A program made the translations under genes and the position numbers. The notes beneath the pieces are model-generated. The model was not told where the DNA came from and did no database searches. It saw only the letters and a list, made by a program, of their open reading frames with translations. Of a stretch of 64,000 bases of DNA, positions 8,111 to 18,400 are shown piece by piece. Every line of letters begins with the position of its first letter. Positions within the stretch are counted from its first letter, which is position 1. Origin of the DNA: Acidobacteriota bacterium (lineage in GTDB: Bacteria; Acidobacteriota; Blastocatellia; Pyrinomonadales; Pyrinomonadaceae); assembly GCA_016718135.1 (NCBI GenBank), contig JADKEF010000003.1, positions 248,001-312,000 on the forward strand, read 5' to 3'.

Positions 8111-8683
8111 ATGGCACAAAAAACATCTGGTGAATTTGAAAAGGAATTTATGGACGGGCTCGACAGCTCGACTGGAAAGGACCTTGGTACATGGCTGAAG
8201 ATACTTGACTCTTTCAACAGCAAAAAGCGAAATGAGGTCATCGCGTGGTTAAAGGACGAACACAAGTTCAACCACATGCACGCCTCGCTGCTCGCCGGCA
8301 TTCACGCCAATGGCGGCAAGCCGGTGTACGCAAGCACTGACAATCTGCTCGATGATCAGTTCGTCAGGGCCGCCGACATGCGGCCGCTGTACGATGCGTT
8401 TGTCGCCTTCATCGCAAAAAGCTTTCCTAACGCGACATTCCTACCGAAAAAGACGTACGTCTCGGTGCTCGAAAATCGCGAATTCGGAGCCGTGAATATC
8501 AAAAAAGCCGAGCTGCGCATCGGCCTCGACCTCGGCGACCGGCCGTTCGACGAAAAGGTCGAAAAAGCCAAACTAACCGGCCCGATGCCGCGCATCTCGC
8601 ATATGGTTGTTGCCACGGACGAGAGCCGGTTTGATAACGAGCTTGTTGGCTTGTTGAAGGAGTCGTATTTTCGGTGTCACTAG
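8111..8683 (+). CDS. DUF4287 and DUF5655 domain protein
   Basis: This is a 190-residue soluble protein. The N-terminal 65 residues match DUF4287 (TGKDLGTWLKILDSF, then KRNEVIAWLKDEHKFNHMHA), a helical domain. Residues about 85-185 match DUF5655 (MRPLYDAFVAFIAKSFPNAT, KKTYVSVLENREFGAV, LRIGLDLGDR). The pairing is common in bacteria, but no biochemical function is established. No signal peptide is present. The 114-base gap upstream holds a weak palindrome (CCGCCCA and TGGGCGG about 70 bases apart) of unclear meaning. Confidence 0.85.
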   Translation: MAQKTSGEFEKEFMDGLDSSTGKDLGTWLKILDSFNSKKRNEVIAWLKDEHKFNHMHASLLAGIHANGGKPVYASTDNLLDDQFVRAADMRPLYDAFVAFIAKSFPNATFLPKKTYVSVLENREFGAVNIKKAELRIGLDLGDRPFDEKVEKAKLTGPMPRISHMVVATDESRFDNELVGLLKESYFRCH

Positions 8684-8728
8684 ATCACTCAAGGCCCTAA
8701 CGCCGCCGAGTAAACCATTGCAATTTGT

Positions 8729-10778
8729 ATGTATCTAAAGCCAACAAGTCTTCTAGTCACGTCGTTCACCTACTTTTTCTTCGCTGTGGCCATATCCGCT
8801 CAAAATGGCAGCATCGAATATCGTTCGTACCTTGCTCATATCGCCGCTGCGTCCAACGCTCTTCGCGTAAACGAAACCGGCGAGGCGAGGCGTTGGATCG
8901 ACGCGGCACCGGTCAAATATCGAGGCTGGGAATGGTCATTCCTCAATGCTCAGACCAGTCAATTCTCTGCTTCGCGAACTCTGCACACCGCCCCTGTTAC
9001 CGCGGTGGCCGCCAGCCCGGATGGAAAACTCCTCGCGAGCGCATCGTCGGACCGCACTATAAAAGTTACTGATGCCGCCAGCGGAGCCGAGGTGCTTTCG
9101 TTCAAGGATGAAAAGCTCGCCCCGCAATCCGTTGCCTTTACACTTGATGGCAAACGCCTGGCAGCGGCATTTTCACGCCATACGGTCATAGTCTGGGACG
9201 TAATTAGCAGATCCGAGATACGTCGGTTTCATGGCCAGGGTAAAGGGATTACCGCCGTTGCATTTAGTCCTGACGGTGCTCTGATCGCGGCTTGCTCGTG
9301 GAATGTTTCGCAGCCGCGCGGCGTGTGGGGGATAGTCGAAATATGGAATGCTGCGACCGGTGAAACCGTCAAGCAGCTCGAATACGGAGAAAAGCCGCTC
9401 GTCGCGATCGCGTTCAGCCCAAACGGCAAACAGCTTGCCGTCGCATCGTGGGAGGTCGACAAGATCGCTGCGGTCTGGGATACGGAAAAATGGGGCAATC
9501 CGGCTGTGATGCAAACCGAAGGTGACGAAGAGTACAAGGCAGGCCAAGCGATCGCATTCAGCCCGGACGGCAAGTTCCTCGCCGTGGGCGGTAAGGACAA
9601 TGCGATCCGGATCTGGGATGCCAGCACAGGCAAAATGAGCAAAAAGCTCGGCGGGGCAGGAACTGGACATGCAAAATGGGTCAACGGGATTGCATTCACG
9701 CCCAACGGAAGTAGTCTGATCTCAGCATCGACGGATCAGAGCGTAAAAGTTTGGGATGTCGTGGCTGGTCAAGAACTCGCAACGCTCCACGGCCACACAA
9801 AAAGTATCAACGCTATAGCGATCGGCCCCGACGGCAAGACCTTCTACACCGGCTCAGGCGACGCGACCGTGAAAACCTGGACTTTCTCGGCGGAAAACGC
9901 CCGCCGGCAGTCATGGAAACACGACGGCAGTTCATATGGTTTCGCAGTCAGCCCGGACGGCAAAACAGCCGCAACGGCAGCGTGGCTAGGTAAACTACGT
10001 TTGTGGAACATGGAAACCGGCGAGCAGATCGCGGTCTGGCAAGCCCACGTCCAGTCGGCAAATGCCGTTGCATTCAGCCCCCGACGGAAAACGACTCGCT
10101 AGCGTAGGCAACGACAACAAAGTGAAGCTGTGGGATGCTGTTAGCCATCAGGAAGTGCGAACCTTTGAAGAGGCAAAAGGCCAGCAGCTCACTGCGGTTG
10201 TTTTTAGCCCCGATGGCAAACACGTCCTCGCGACTTCCTCCACCGACACCGCCAAGATCTGGGATGCCGAGACCGGCAATTTGGTGCGGGCCCTCAACCA
10301 CAAGAATGGAGCAACCTACATCGCCCTCTCCCGCGACGGAAAAGTAATAGCCACAGGCGGCACCGATGGCTCGATCCGACTCTGGGAGACAAACTCGGGA
10401 CGATCGATAGCGACACTTTCTGCCGGAACAGGCCGAGTGCTTTCACTTGCATTCAGTCCCGATGGCAAATCCCTCGCCGCCGCGTCGGGCAGAGCGACTC
10501 GAATGTTTGACCTCAAATCGGGAAAAGAGCTTTTCACAATGAGTCATGACGAAGGCGTTTACGGCATTTCGTTTAGCCCCGACGGAAGACGCCTCGCCTC
10601 AGCCGCGTCAGATCAGACGATCAAACTTTGGGATACCAAGACAGGCGACCTCGTCCTGGCGATGCCCTTCGCCGAATCGATGTACGGCGTCCATTTCAGC
10701 CTTGACGGCTCTCGTCTCTTTGCCCTGCCGATCGGCAACGCTGTCAAAATATTCGATTCCAGGATTGCCAACAGATAG
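8729..10778 (+). pseudogene. Exported WD40-repeat protein interrupted by a one-base frameshift
   Basis: Two overlapping reading frames (8729-10102 and one continuing to 10778) together encode one WD40 protein. The first begins with a signal peptide (TSFTYFFFAVAISAQ) and the segment LRVNETGEARRWIDAAP with RGWEW, which in many bacteria precedes WD40 propellers. At least ten blades follow, each with FSPDGK and W-D signatures. At 10078-10082 there is a run of five C; with four C the sequence reads straight through FSPDGKRLASVGNDNKVKLW into the second frame, giving about 682 residues. Whether this is a real mutation, a homopolymer sequencing error or recoding at CCC-C cannot be decided here. The blades after the break are well preserved, which argues against old decay. 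Confidence 0.85.
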
Positions 10779-10839
10779 AGCGATTAAATTTGAGTTGGCC
10801 GGCGTGCAAGGGTAAGATTGCCTCATACACCATTGGACT

Positions 10840-11754
10840 ATGGCCATCACCAACTTTCCCGAAATGCCGCTCGACGCCTGGCGGCCGACCAAGAATACGC
10901 TGCATCTTTATTTGCAGATCGTGGGCAAGATCCGTCTCGCGATGCATCCGCACGTGAACCACTGGTGGCACGTACCGTTTTACGTGAGCCCGCGAGGATT
11001 GACCACGCGAGCGATACCATTTTCGGGCGGCAGCTTTGAGATCGAGTTCGACTTTCACGATCATGAACTGAAGATTCGCATGAGCGATGGCCGCGTCGAG
11101 GATTTTGCGATCTACGACGGGCTGACGGTGGCCGATTTTTACGCGAGCGTATTCGCGAACCTGACAAAGCTTGGGATCGATCCCAAGATCACGGCTCTAC
11201 CTTATGAGGCTCCGTCGACCACGCCTTTCGCTGACGACCATGACAACAAGTCTTACGACAAAGACTACGTCGAGCGATTTCACAAGATCTTAGTAGCCGT
11301 GGACGACGTCTTTAAGGAATTCCGCGGACGTTTCTGCGGCAAATCGACGCCGGTCCATCTTTTCTGGCACAGCTTTGATCTCGCACTGACACGATTCTCC
11401 GGCAAAGCCGCACCGCCGATGCCCGAGGCAAATATGGTCACCCGCGAGGCGTATTCGCACGAAGTCATCAGCTTCGGATTCTGGTTCGGCGACGACAAGG
11501 AAGGCAGCGTTGCGGCCCCGGCATTTTATTCATATACGGCACCAAAACCTGAAGGCTTGGAGAACGAACCTTTGCAGCCCGAATCCGCATTCTGGACACC
11601 CGACGGCGGTATGGCATTGCTGATGTACGACGAAATCAGAAATAGCCCCGAGGCGAAGCAACATGTGCTCGACTTTCTCGAATGGTCATATCAGGCGGGT
11701 GCAAAGCTGGCTAAATGGGATGTCGAGAATTTCCGTTCGCGACTCGTAAAGTAA
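10840..11754 (+). CDS. DUF5996 family protein
   Basis: This cytoplasmic protein has 304 residues and the features of DUF5996. It starts with FPEMPLDAWRPTKNTLHLYL and QIVGKIRLAMHPHVNHWWHV. The middle has IEFDFHDHELKIRMSDGR, and later come HLFWHSFDLALTRFSGK and SFGFWFGDD. The many conserved His and Asp residues suggest metal or substrate binding, but no reaction is known for this family. It has no signal peptide and stands 61 bases after the WD40 gene. Confidence 0.85.
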   Translation: MAITNFPEMPLDAWRPTKNTLHLYLQIVGKIRLAMHPHVNHWWHVPFYVSPRGLTTRAIPFSGGSFEIEFDFHDHELKIRMSDGRVEDFAIYDGLTVADFYASVFANLTKLGIDPKITALPYEAPSTTPFADDHDNKSYDKDYVERFHKILVAVDDVFKEFRGRFCGKSTPVHLFWHSFDLALTRFSGKAAPPMPEANMVTREAYSHEVISFGFWFGDDKEGSVAAPAFYSYTAPKPEGLENEPLQPESAFWTPDGGMALLMYDEIRNSPEAKQHVLDFLEWSYQAGAKLAKWDVENFRSRLVK

Positions 11755-11811
11755 TTGTGAACTGATCCGCGACTCGACTGCATCAAACAGGAAACTTTTT
11801 GGAGGATATCT

Positions 11812-12666
11812 ATGCGATCGTTTCTTTGCGTGGTAATTGTTAGTTTGTTTGCACTCTCCGCTTTCGGCCAGGAGCTGAAAGTCCCGACTCTTAGCCCTCT
11901 TAGCGAGATCACTCAAGAGGTCGGGTTGTCGCAGGTGAAGTTGAGCTACGCCCGCCCGAGTGCGAAGGGCCGTAAGGTCTTTGGCGACCTCGTTCCTTTC
12001 GGCGAAGTCTGGCGGACCGGTGCGAATGCCTCGACCAAGCTGACCTTTACCGAAGACGTCAAGATCGAGGGAAATCCGCTCAAGGCGGGCACATATGCTC
12101 TCTACTCGATCCCCGGCGACAAAGAGTGGACCGTGATAATTCACACGAACACCCGCCACCGCTCGATCGCGGGTGACGTTTATAAACCTGCTGAGGACGC
12201 TTTCAGATTTAAGGTTCCGAGTGGCAAGACATCGAATTACGTCGAGACTTTCACGATCGGGTTTGGCGATATTATGACGAATTCGCTCAAGGTCGCGATC
12301 GCGTGGGAAAACACCGAGGTCAAGTTCAAGATCGATTTTGACGTTGACGCCGGTGTCGACAAACAGATCGCGGCAATGGCGGCTTCGCCAACCGGAATGA
12401 CCCATTCGGCTCAGTTCCTGGCCGCCGAATACTATCTGCACAACAACAAAGATCTAAACAAAGCTTATGAATGGATCAGGTCGGCGATGGAAAAGAGTGC
12501 GAAGAACTCTCGCTACGGCTTGCTGCGTGCGAAGATCCTCGCGAAAGCAGGAAAACGTGATGAGGCTCTCACGGTGGTCGCCGAAGCCAACGCATGGGCA
12601 AAGGAAGCAAAGAACGCAAACTACGTCGAGCAGACTCAGCAGTTCTGGGATTCGATCAAGAAATAG
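11812..12666 (+). CDS. Exported DUF2911 protein
   Basis: This 284-residue protein has a signal peptide (RSFLCVVIVSLFALSAFGQ) and a good ribosome-binding site (GGAGG nine bases before ATG). Residues about 25-170 form DUF2911, recognised by SPLSEITQEVGLSQVKLSYA, GRKVFGDLVPFGEVWRTGAN and LKAGTYALYSIPG. The C-terminal part (about 190-284) is helical and TPR-like. DUF2911 proteins are periplasmic and widespread in Bacteroidota and Acidobacteriota; no activity is known. The next gene begins six bases after its stop. Confidence 0.9.
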   Translation: MRSFLCVVIVSLFALSAFGQELKVPTLSPLSEITQEVGLSQVKLSYARPSAKGRKVFGDLVPFGEVWRTGANASTKLTFTEDVKIEGNPLKAGTYALYSIPGDKEWTVIIHTNTRHRSIAGDVYKPAEDAFRFKVPSGKTSNYVETFTIGFGDIMTNSLKVAIAWENTEVKFKIDFDVDAGVDKQIAAMAASPTGMTHSAQFLAAEYYLHNNKDLNKAYEWIRSAMEKSAKNSRYGLLRAKILAKAGKRDEALTVVAEANAWAKEAKNANYVEQTQQFWDSIKK

Positions 12667-12672
12667 CCAGGT

Positions 12673-13800
12673 ATGATAAAGTTCTTCGGCTCGAGCGCCT
12701 TTGTATTTGTATTGGTCACTGGTATCCAAATATCGGTGTACGCAGATCGAGGTCGAGTCGACGAGATACTTGTCGCGGCAGCCCGGGCCGTGGGGCCAGC
12801 TAAAGAAATTTCAAAGATCCGGAGCATTACATCCACGGCCGCTTGCGTTGGACCCAAAGGAGCATATTCAACCACAGTCGTATCGTTTCGCGAAGATCTT
12901 ACGCTCTTTGAGCAAACATATTCGTACAAAGACCCGTTAAGTGTTTCGATCAATAGAGATACCGTTTGGGGGCAAAAACCAGAAACCGGAAAGGTTGTCC
13001 TGCTGGATGCGTTCCAGCGAATGGTCGCCCGTCTTCACGAATACCAGAAGATGGCTTTTGAACCCCGAAAATTCTTCAAGGAGCTTGAATATGTCGGTGA
13101 GGATGAATTTGCTGGTCGGCCTGCGCACAAGATCGGTGCCAAGACCGAGCTGGATATTCCTGCTTTTCTCTACTTCGACACTTTGACAAAACGTCTCGCG
13201 GGCTACCGATTGCTGATCCCCAATTCGACCGATACTGTTACGAATATTTTGTCCGGGTGGAATAAGGTTGGAAGCTTAACGCTACCGTCTATGGTTACGG
13301 CCATCGACAATGCTGGTGAGTGGACGCTCCGATTCCACTCGATCCGACTAAACTCAGCTGATCGCAGATTGTTGGATGTGCCTCCGCGAGTTGCTGATCA
13401 AGCAGAGCTGCTGCGGCTGCATGAACAGCAAAAAACGGCACATCTCACTCACAATTCCGACCTATTTGTAGAGATGTTTGCAGAGAATTTGACCCAACTG
13501 CAGCGCGGCGAGATATCTATCCGCACTAAAGACGAGAACCGCATGCGATTCAAGTCGTATTTCGCAACATTTAAGTTTAAGGAATGGGAGAATATTAGGC
13601 CCCCTGTGATCAGTGTCTCAAAGGATGGCTCGATGGCGACGATAGCGGTACAAAAAAGAGTTCGCGGCACATACAAAAATGAGAAGGGTGACGTCGTCGA
13701 AGAAAACGTGGTTTACGCATGGTTAGAGGTCTGGGAAAAGATCAACCGTAAGTGGAAGGTCGTCACAGTTGCATCAACCGAAAGGGACGGTTCAAGATAA
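12673..13800 (+). CDS. Exported hypothetical protein with lipoprotein-carrier-like and NTF2-like parts
   Basis: The product has 375 residues with a signal peptide (KFFGSSAFVFVLVTGIQISVY). The first two thirds look like the half-barrel of LolA/LolB-type proteins: successive antiparallel strands ending in FAGRPAHKIGAKTELDIPAF, FYFDTLTKRLAGYRL-like and NKVGSLTLPSMV. The last 120 residues resemble an NTF2/SnoaL-like fold (an EQQKTAHLTHNSDLFVEMFA helix, then VVYAWLEVWEKINRKWKVVT). These assignments rest on pattern only. It lies tightly between the DUF2911 gene and the aldolase gene, so the three are probably one transcript. Confidence 0.6.
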   Translation: MIKFFGSSAFVFVLVTGIQISVYADRGRVDEILVAAARAVGPAKEISKIRSITSTAACVGPKGAYSTTVVSFREDLTLFEQTYSYKDPLSVSINRDTVWGQKPETGKVVLLDAFQRMVARLHEYQKMAFEPRKFFKELEYVGEDEFAGRPAHKIGAKTELDIPAFLYFDTLTKRLAGYRLLIPNSTDTVTNILSGWNKVGSLTLPSMVTAIDNAGEWTLRFHSIRLNSADRRLLDVPPRVADQAELLRLHEQQKTAHLTHNSDLFVEMFAENLTQLQRGEISIRTKDENRMRFKSYFATFKFKEWENIRPPVISVSKDGSMATIAVQKRVRGTYKNEKGDVVEENVVYAWLEVWEKINRKWKVVTVASTERDGSR

Positions 13801-13803
13801 CCA

Positions 13804-14838
13804 ATGATCGATCTACGCAGCGATACAGTTACAAAACCGTCCGACAAAATGCGCGCCGCTATGGCGACGGCTGCGGTTGGGGATGACGTTTATGGCGATG
13901 ATCCTACGATAAACCGCTTGCAGGAACGCGCCTCGGGGATCTTCGAGAAGGAAGCGGCGTTGTTCGTACCGAGCGGGACGATGGGAAATCAGATCGCGGT
14001 CAAGGTGCATACAGATCCGGGCCAGGAGATCGTCATCGAGGAACGCGGGCATATCCTGAATTACGAGGTTGGAGCTTCAGCGATACTCGCCGGTGTGACG
14101 ATCAGGCCGGTCAAAAGCGTTGACGGTTCGGGGATTCTAACTTGGGATGAGATCGCCGCGGTCCTGAGCACCGACAGCATTTACGATCACACGCAAACCG
14201 GACTTTTGTGCCTCGAAAACACTCACAATCTCGCCGGCGGACGCGTGATGTCATCGGCTCACTGTGCCGAACTCTGCGAGAATGCTCACGCACACGACCT
14301 GCCGGTTCACATGGACGGAGCCCGAATATTTAACGCGGCTACTGCCCTAAGTGAATCCGTGGCCGATCTGACGCGGCACTGCGATTCTGTCCAGTTCTGC
14401 CTATCAAAAGGCCTCGGAGCTCCTGTCGGTTCAGTTCTCGTTGGGTCTCATGAGTTCATCAAAGAAGCCCGCATCTGGCGCAAACGCCTCGGCGGCGGCA
14501 TGCGCCAGGCCGGAATCCTCGCCGCCGCCGGCATGATCGCGCTGGAAGAAAGCCCCGCACGTCTTCACCAGGACCACGAAAACGCCAGAGCCCTAGCCCG
14601 CGGCCTTGCCGGGATCGAATGCATCAAGATCGACGTAGATAAAGTCGCCACAAACATCGTCATCTTCGACATCTCCGCAACCGGAAAAACATCTGGCGAG
14701 ATCGTCGCTGCTCTGAAAGATAACGGAATCTTCGCGATTGGTTTTGGTAATTTGATCCGCATGGTCACGCATCTCGACATCTCAGCCGAGGACATCGGGT
14801 CTACGATCAGTGCAATGTTCTCGATCGTGGAAAATTAG
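13804..14838 (+). CDS. ltaE: Low-specificity L-threonine aldolase
   Basis: This is a 344-residue PLP enzyme of fold type I. It starts with the family signature MIDLRSDTVTKPSDKMRAAM and contains GDDVYGDDPTINRLQ, FVPSGTMGNQIA, the PLP-phosphate and His region ERGHILNYEVG, LCLENTHNLAGG, the PLP-binding Asp in HMDGARIFNAA, and the Schiff-base Lys202 in FCLSKGLGAPVGS. It cleaves threonine (and allo-threonine) to glycine and acetaldehyde. It begins three bases after the upstream gene's stop. A family G palindrome starts immediately after its own stop codon. Confidence 0.93.
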   Translation: MIDLRSDTVTKPSDKMRAAMATAAVGDDVYGDDPTINRLQERASGIFEKEAALFVPSGTMGNQIAVKVHTDPGQEIVIEERGHILNYEVGASAILAGVTIRPVKSVDGSGILTWDEIAAVLSTDSIYDHTQTGLLCLENTHNLAGGRVMSSAHCAELCENAHAHDLPVHMDGARIFNAATALSESVADLTRHCDSVQFCLSKGLGAPVGSVLVGSHEFIKEARIWRKRLGGGMRQAGILAAAGMIALEESPARLHQDHENARALARGLAGIECIKIDVDKVATNIVIFDISATGKTSGEIVAALKDNGIFAIGFGNLIRMVTHLDISAEDIGSTISAMFSIVEN

Positions 14839-14870
14839 CTAGATACTAGCGGCTAGCTGCTAGTATCTAG
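14839..14870. repeat. Inverted repeat, family G (copy 1)
   Basis: A perfect 12-bp stem, CTAGATACTAGC paired with GCTAGTATCTAG, encloses an 8-base centre that itself contains GCTAGC. It begins directly after the threonine aldolase stop codon. No T-run follows, so it is not a standard terminator. A related CTAGC-rich palindrome lies at 62864-62893. Confidence 0.8.
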
Positions 14871-14889
14871 CATCTGGATTTCAAATAGA

Positions 14890-15234
14890 ATGAATCTCGA
14901 GCAACTCCGCAAATTCTGCCTATCCTTCCCCGGTGCTACCGAAGATATCAAGTGGGGAGCCGATCTGTGCTTTTGCGTCGGTGCGAAGATGTTCTGCGTC
15001 ACCGGAGCGGATTCGATCGCGGGCGGGCTTTCGCTCAAATGCACGCCGGAAAAATTCGCCGAGCTGATCGAACGCGAAAACATCGACCCTGCCGCATATG
15101 TTGGCCGCTACAAATGGGTCCGCATTCACGACCTCAAGGCCGTCACGCCCGCCGAGTTAAAAGAATTGATCTCAATGTCATACCAGCTCGTCCACGACAA
15201 GCTGCCCAAAGCTGTCCGCGACGCGATCCGATAG
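14890..15234 (+). CDS. MmcQ/YjbR family protein
   Basis: A 114-residue protein of the YjbR/MmcQ family. Recognisable parts are MNLEQLRKFCLSFPGATED, the strand KMFCVTGADS, the LSLKCTPEKFAELIE segment and a C-terminal DLKAVTPAELKELISMSYQL. The fold resembles the CyaY/phosphoribosyl-type double-wing DNA-binding domain, although a DNA-binding role has not been generally shown. It has no operon partners; the TonB receptor begins 221 bases later. Confidence 0.9.
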   Translation: MNLEQLRKFCLSFPGATEDIKWGADLCFCVGAKMFCVTGADSIAGGLSLKCTPEKFAELIERENIDPAAYVGRYKWVRIHDLKAVTPAELKELISMSYQLVHDKLPKAVRDAIR

Positions 15235-15455
15235 ACGATTTAATACCAACGCAACTGCAAGTTAAGGCGCGCGAAACTGCGCCGTAACACGGTGTTCACG
15301 ACGCTCCAATAAACTCCTTTCTTTGCACATCACGTTCTAATACCTCGGTTGTAACCCCGTGTATTTACAACTGTTTATTCACTGTCGTCCCCGTGGTGAG
15401 ACAGGTTTTGTGTGCCAAGTTTCCGGTACTGATGTGAGACCGGACCAAGGAGTTT
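15235..15455. other. Leader region of the TonB receptor gene
   Basis: No open reading frame of note. It holds two small palindromes: GTTGTAA with TTACAAC (15348-15371), which could be an operator, and TCCGGT with ACCGGA just before the ribosome-binding site (AAGGAG) of the receptor gene. I see no known riboswitch pattern. Confidence 0.35.
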
Positions 15456-18400
15456 ATGAATCAAAGATCTACACCTACTAATAAGTTCATCTACCTAACT
15501 TTTGTCATCGCGATAGTCGCGATATTTACCAATATCACCTCGGCACAATCCGAGACCGCGACCGTACTCGGCTCGATCAGAGACGCTAACGATGCGGCTG
15601 TCGTCGGGGCGAAGGTCGAGATCAGGAACACCGCGACCAGCATCGCGGCCACGACGATGACCGACGCAAATGGCGACTACCAGTTCGTCAATCTCAAGAT
15701 CGGCACTTACAAGATCACGGTCGAGGCGAATGGCTTTAACAGGACCGTAGCCGAGAACATCGGCCTTTCCGTCAATGCCAGACAGCGTGTCGATCTGGCG
15801 CTGCAAGTCGCCACGGCCTCGGAAACGGTCACGATCACCGGAGCCGCCCAGCTGCTCGAATCCGATTCGAGCGATAAGGGACAGGTGATTCAGCGACAGC
15901 AGATCGTCGCTCTTCCGCTAAACGGACGCAGTTATGCGAACCTTGCCCTCCTCGCACCCGGCGTTCGCGAATCAAGTACGAACAGTTCGATCGGCGGCGG
16001 CGGACGCGAAGCCGCGTTCAACGTCAACGGTCTGCGCGCTACGGTCAACAACTTCCTGCTCGACGGCGTCGACAACAACGCCTACGGAACAAGCAACCAG
16101 AGCTTTTCGAGCCAGGTCGTACAGGTCTCCCCGGACGCGATCGCCGAGTTCAAGGTTCAGACGAATACCTACAGTGCAGAATTTGGCCGCTCCGGCGGAG
16201 CGGTGATCAATGCGACCTATCGCACCGGTTCAAATCAGTTTCGCGGTTCGCTATGGGAATTTCACCGCAACACAGTGCTCAACGCGGTCGGCTTTTTCAA
16301 GCCAGCCGGTGGTGTGAAGCCGCCGCTTATCCGCAATCAGTTCGGCTTCACATTCGGCGGCCCGATCATTAAAGATAGAACGTTCTTTTTCGGCGATTAC
16401 GAAGGCTTTCGCCAAACCCAAAAGAACTTAGTCTTTTCGACCATTCCGACCATCGCACAGCGGAACGGCATCCTGAGCGTGGCCGTCCGCGACCCCTACA
16501 CCGGCACGACCTACGCCGCCGGAACGCCGATCCCGATGACCGCGTTCGCCAGAAAGGTGCTCACCGATCTACCTGCCCCGATCAATGCGGCAACATCGAA
16601 CAACTACTCGGAACTGGTTCAGAATAAACAGTTTAACGACAAGTACAACTTCCGCATCGATCACAAATTCAACGACGCCGCCAGCATCTTTGGCCGTTGG
16701 AGCTATCGAAAATCCGAAGCGTTCGAAGGGCCAAATATTCCGGGGCCATCGGGCAGCAATCAGAATGGATTTGTCGACATTCTCAACAAACAGCTCGCCC
16801 TCGGCGGCACCTATCTTCTGAAGAATGCCTCTGTGCTCGACGTTCGTTTCTCATGGTCAGATATCAAAGCCGGCAAACGTCCGCCCCTCACCGGCGGCCC
16901 GAGCATGTTTGAACTTTATGGCATCACCGGTTTGCCCACTGATCCGGCCGTGACTGGCGGATTGACAACTCAAACCATCGGCGGCCTATCGCAGCTTGGC
17001 CGCCAGGCAACCAATCCTCAGTATCAGGATCCGACAAACTACAACCTGAGGTTGAACTACACATTCTTACTCGGCCGTCACAGCCTCAAAACTGGTTACG
17101 AATATCTGAGAGTTGGCACCGATGTTCAGGACACCAATCCGCTGATGGGCATCGACACCTACACCGGACAATACAGCCGTCCGACAGGTGCGACCGCGAA
17201 CAATCTATACAATCTCTCCGACTTTATGTTCGGCCTCCGCAGCCAGTATGAACTGGCAAATCTGACGGTCGCCGAGATGCAGCAGCGATTTCATTACGGC
17301 TACATTCAGGACGATATCAAGGTCAACCAGAAGCTCACGCTAAACCTCGGCCTTCGATACGAATTTGGTACGCCATATTGGGAAAAGAACAATCGGCTGT
17401 CGAATTACGACCCTTTCAGCAACACTATCGTTCTTGCCAAGGACGGTTCGCTGTCAGAACGTGCTCTCGTCGATCCGGACTATAACAACTTCGGCCCGCG
17501 TCTCGGGTTTGCCTACAATGTCTTTGACAAAACAGTGATCCGCGGCGGCTACGGTGTCGGATATGTTTTTCTAAACCGTCTCGGTAGTGCAGACATTCTC
17601 GGCACCAATTTTCCGATCATCACACGGGCGGCCGTCGCACAGACCGCTCCCGATCCGATACTCAATCCACTCTGCGTCGGTAACACCTACGCCGGAAACT
17701 GTTTCAGAACAACTCAGCAGGGCTATCCGACCACCGGCCTGCCAAACAACGTAACGCTCTACGTGCCGAAAGACCGACCAACGACCAGCATCCAAAATTG
17801 GCAAGTCTCGATCCAGCGTGAACTCTGGGGCAACACCGTCCTGGATGTCGCTTACGTTGGCAACAAGGTGAAAGATTCTGTGCTCCTCGCGGATCTGAAC
17901 CAGGCACGTCCGCTCACTCAAGCCGAGGCTGGCCTGCCGGCAGCTCAGCAGCCATCGCTTCAGGCACGGCGACCGATCGTCGGCTTCGGCTCGATCTCAG
18001 CCGTTCTGCCTGAGGGTTTCTCGACCTACAACGCATTGCAGGTGAAACTCGAACGACGCTTTAGCAAAGGGCTATATCTGTTAAATTCGTTCACTTTCTC
18101 CAAGGCTCTCGACAACGGTTCGCAGGTGCTCGAGGAGCCTAATGGCAACACGGGAACGCCGCAGGACGTGAACAACTTCAAGGCCGACAAGGGTATCGGT
18201 GCGTACGATCAGCCGTTCAATAACACGACGAGCTTCGTGTACGAACTGCCCCTCGGACGCGGACGTTGGCTGGGCTCGGATATGAATCCGGTCCTCGACG
18301 CGATCGTCGGAGGCTGGACACTCAACGGCATCAACACGATGACCAGCGGGCAGCCGATCAACTTTCGCTACGGCCCTTCGCCGGTGACGAATAACCTGCC

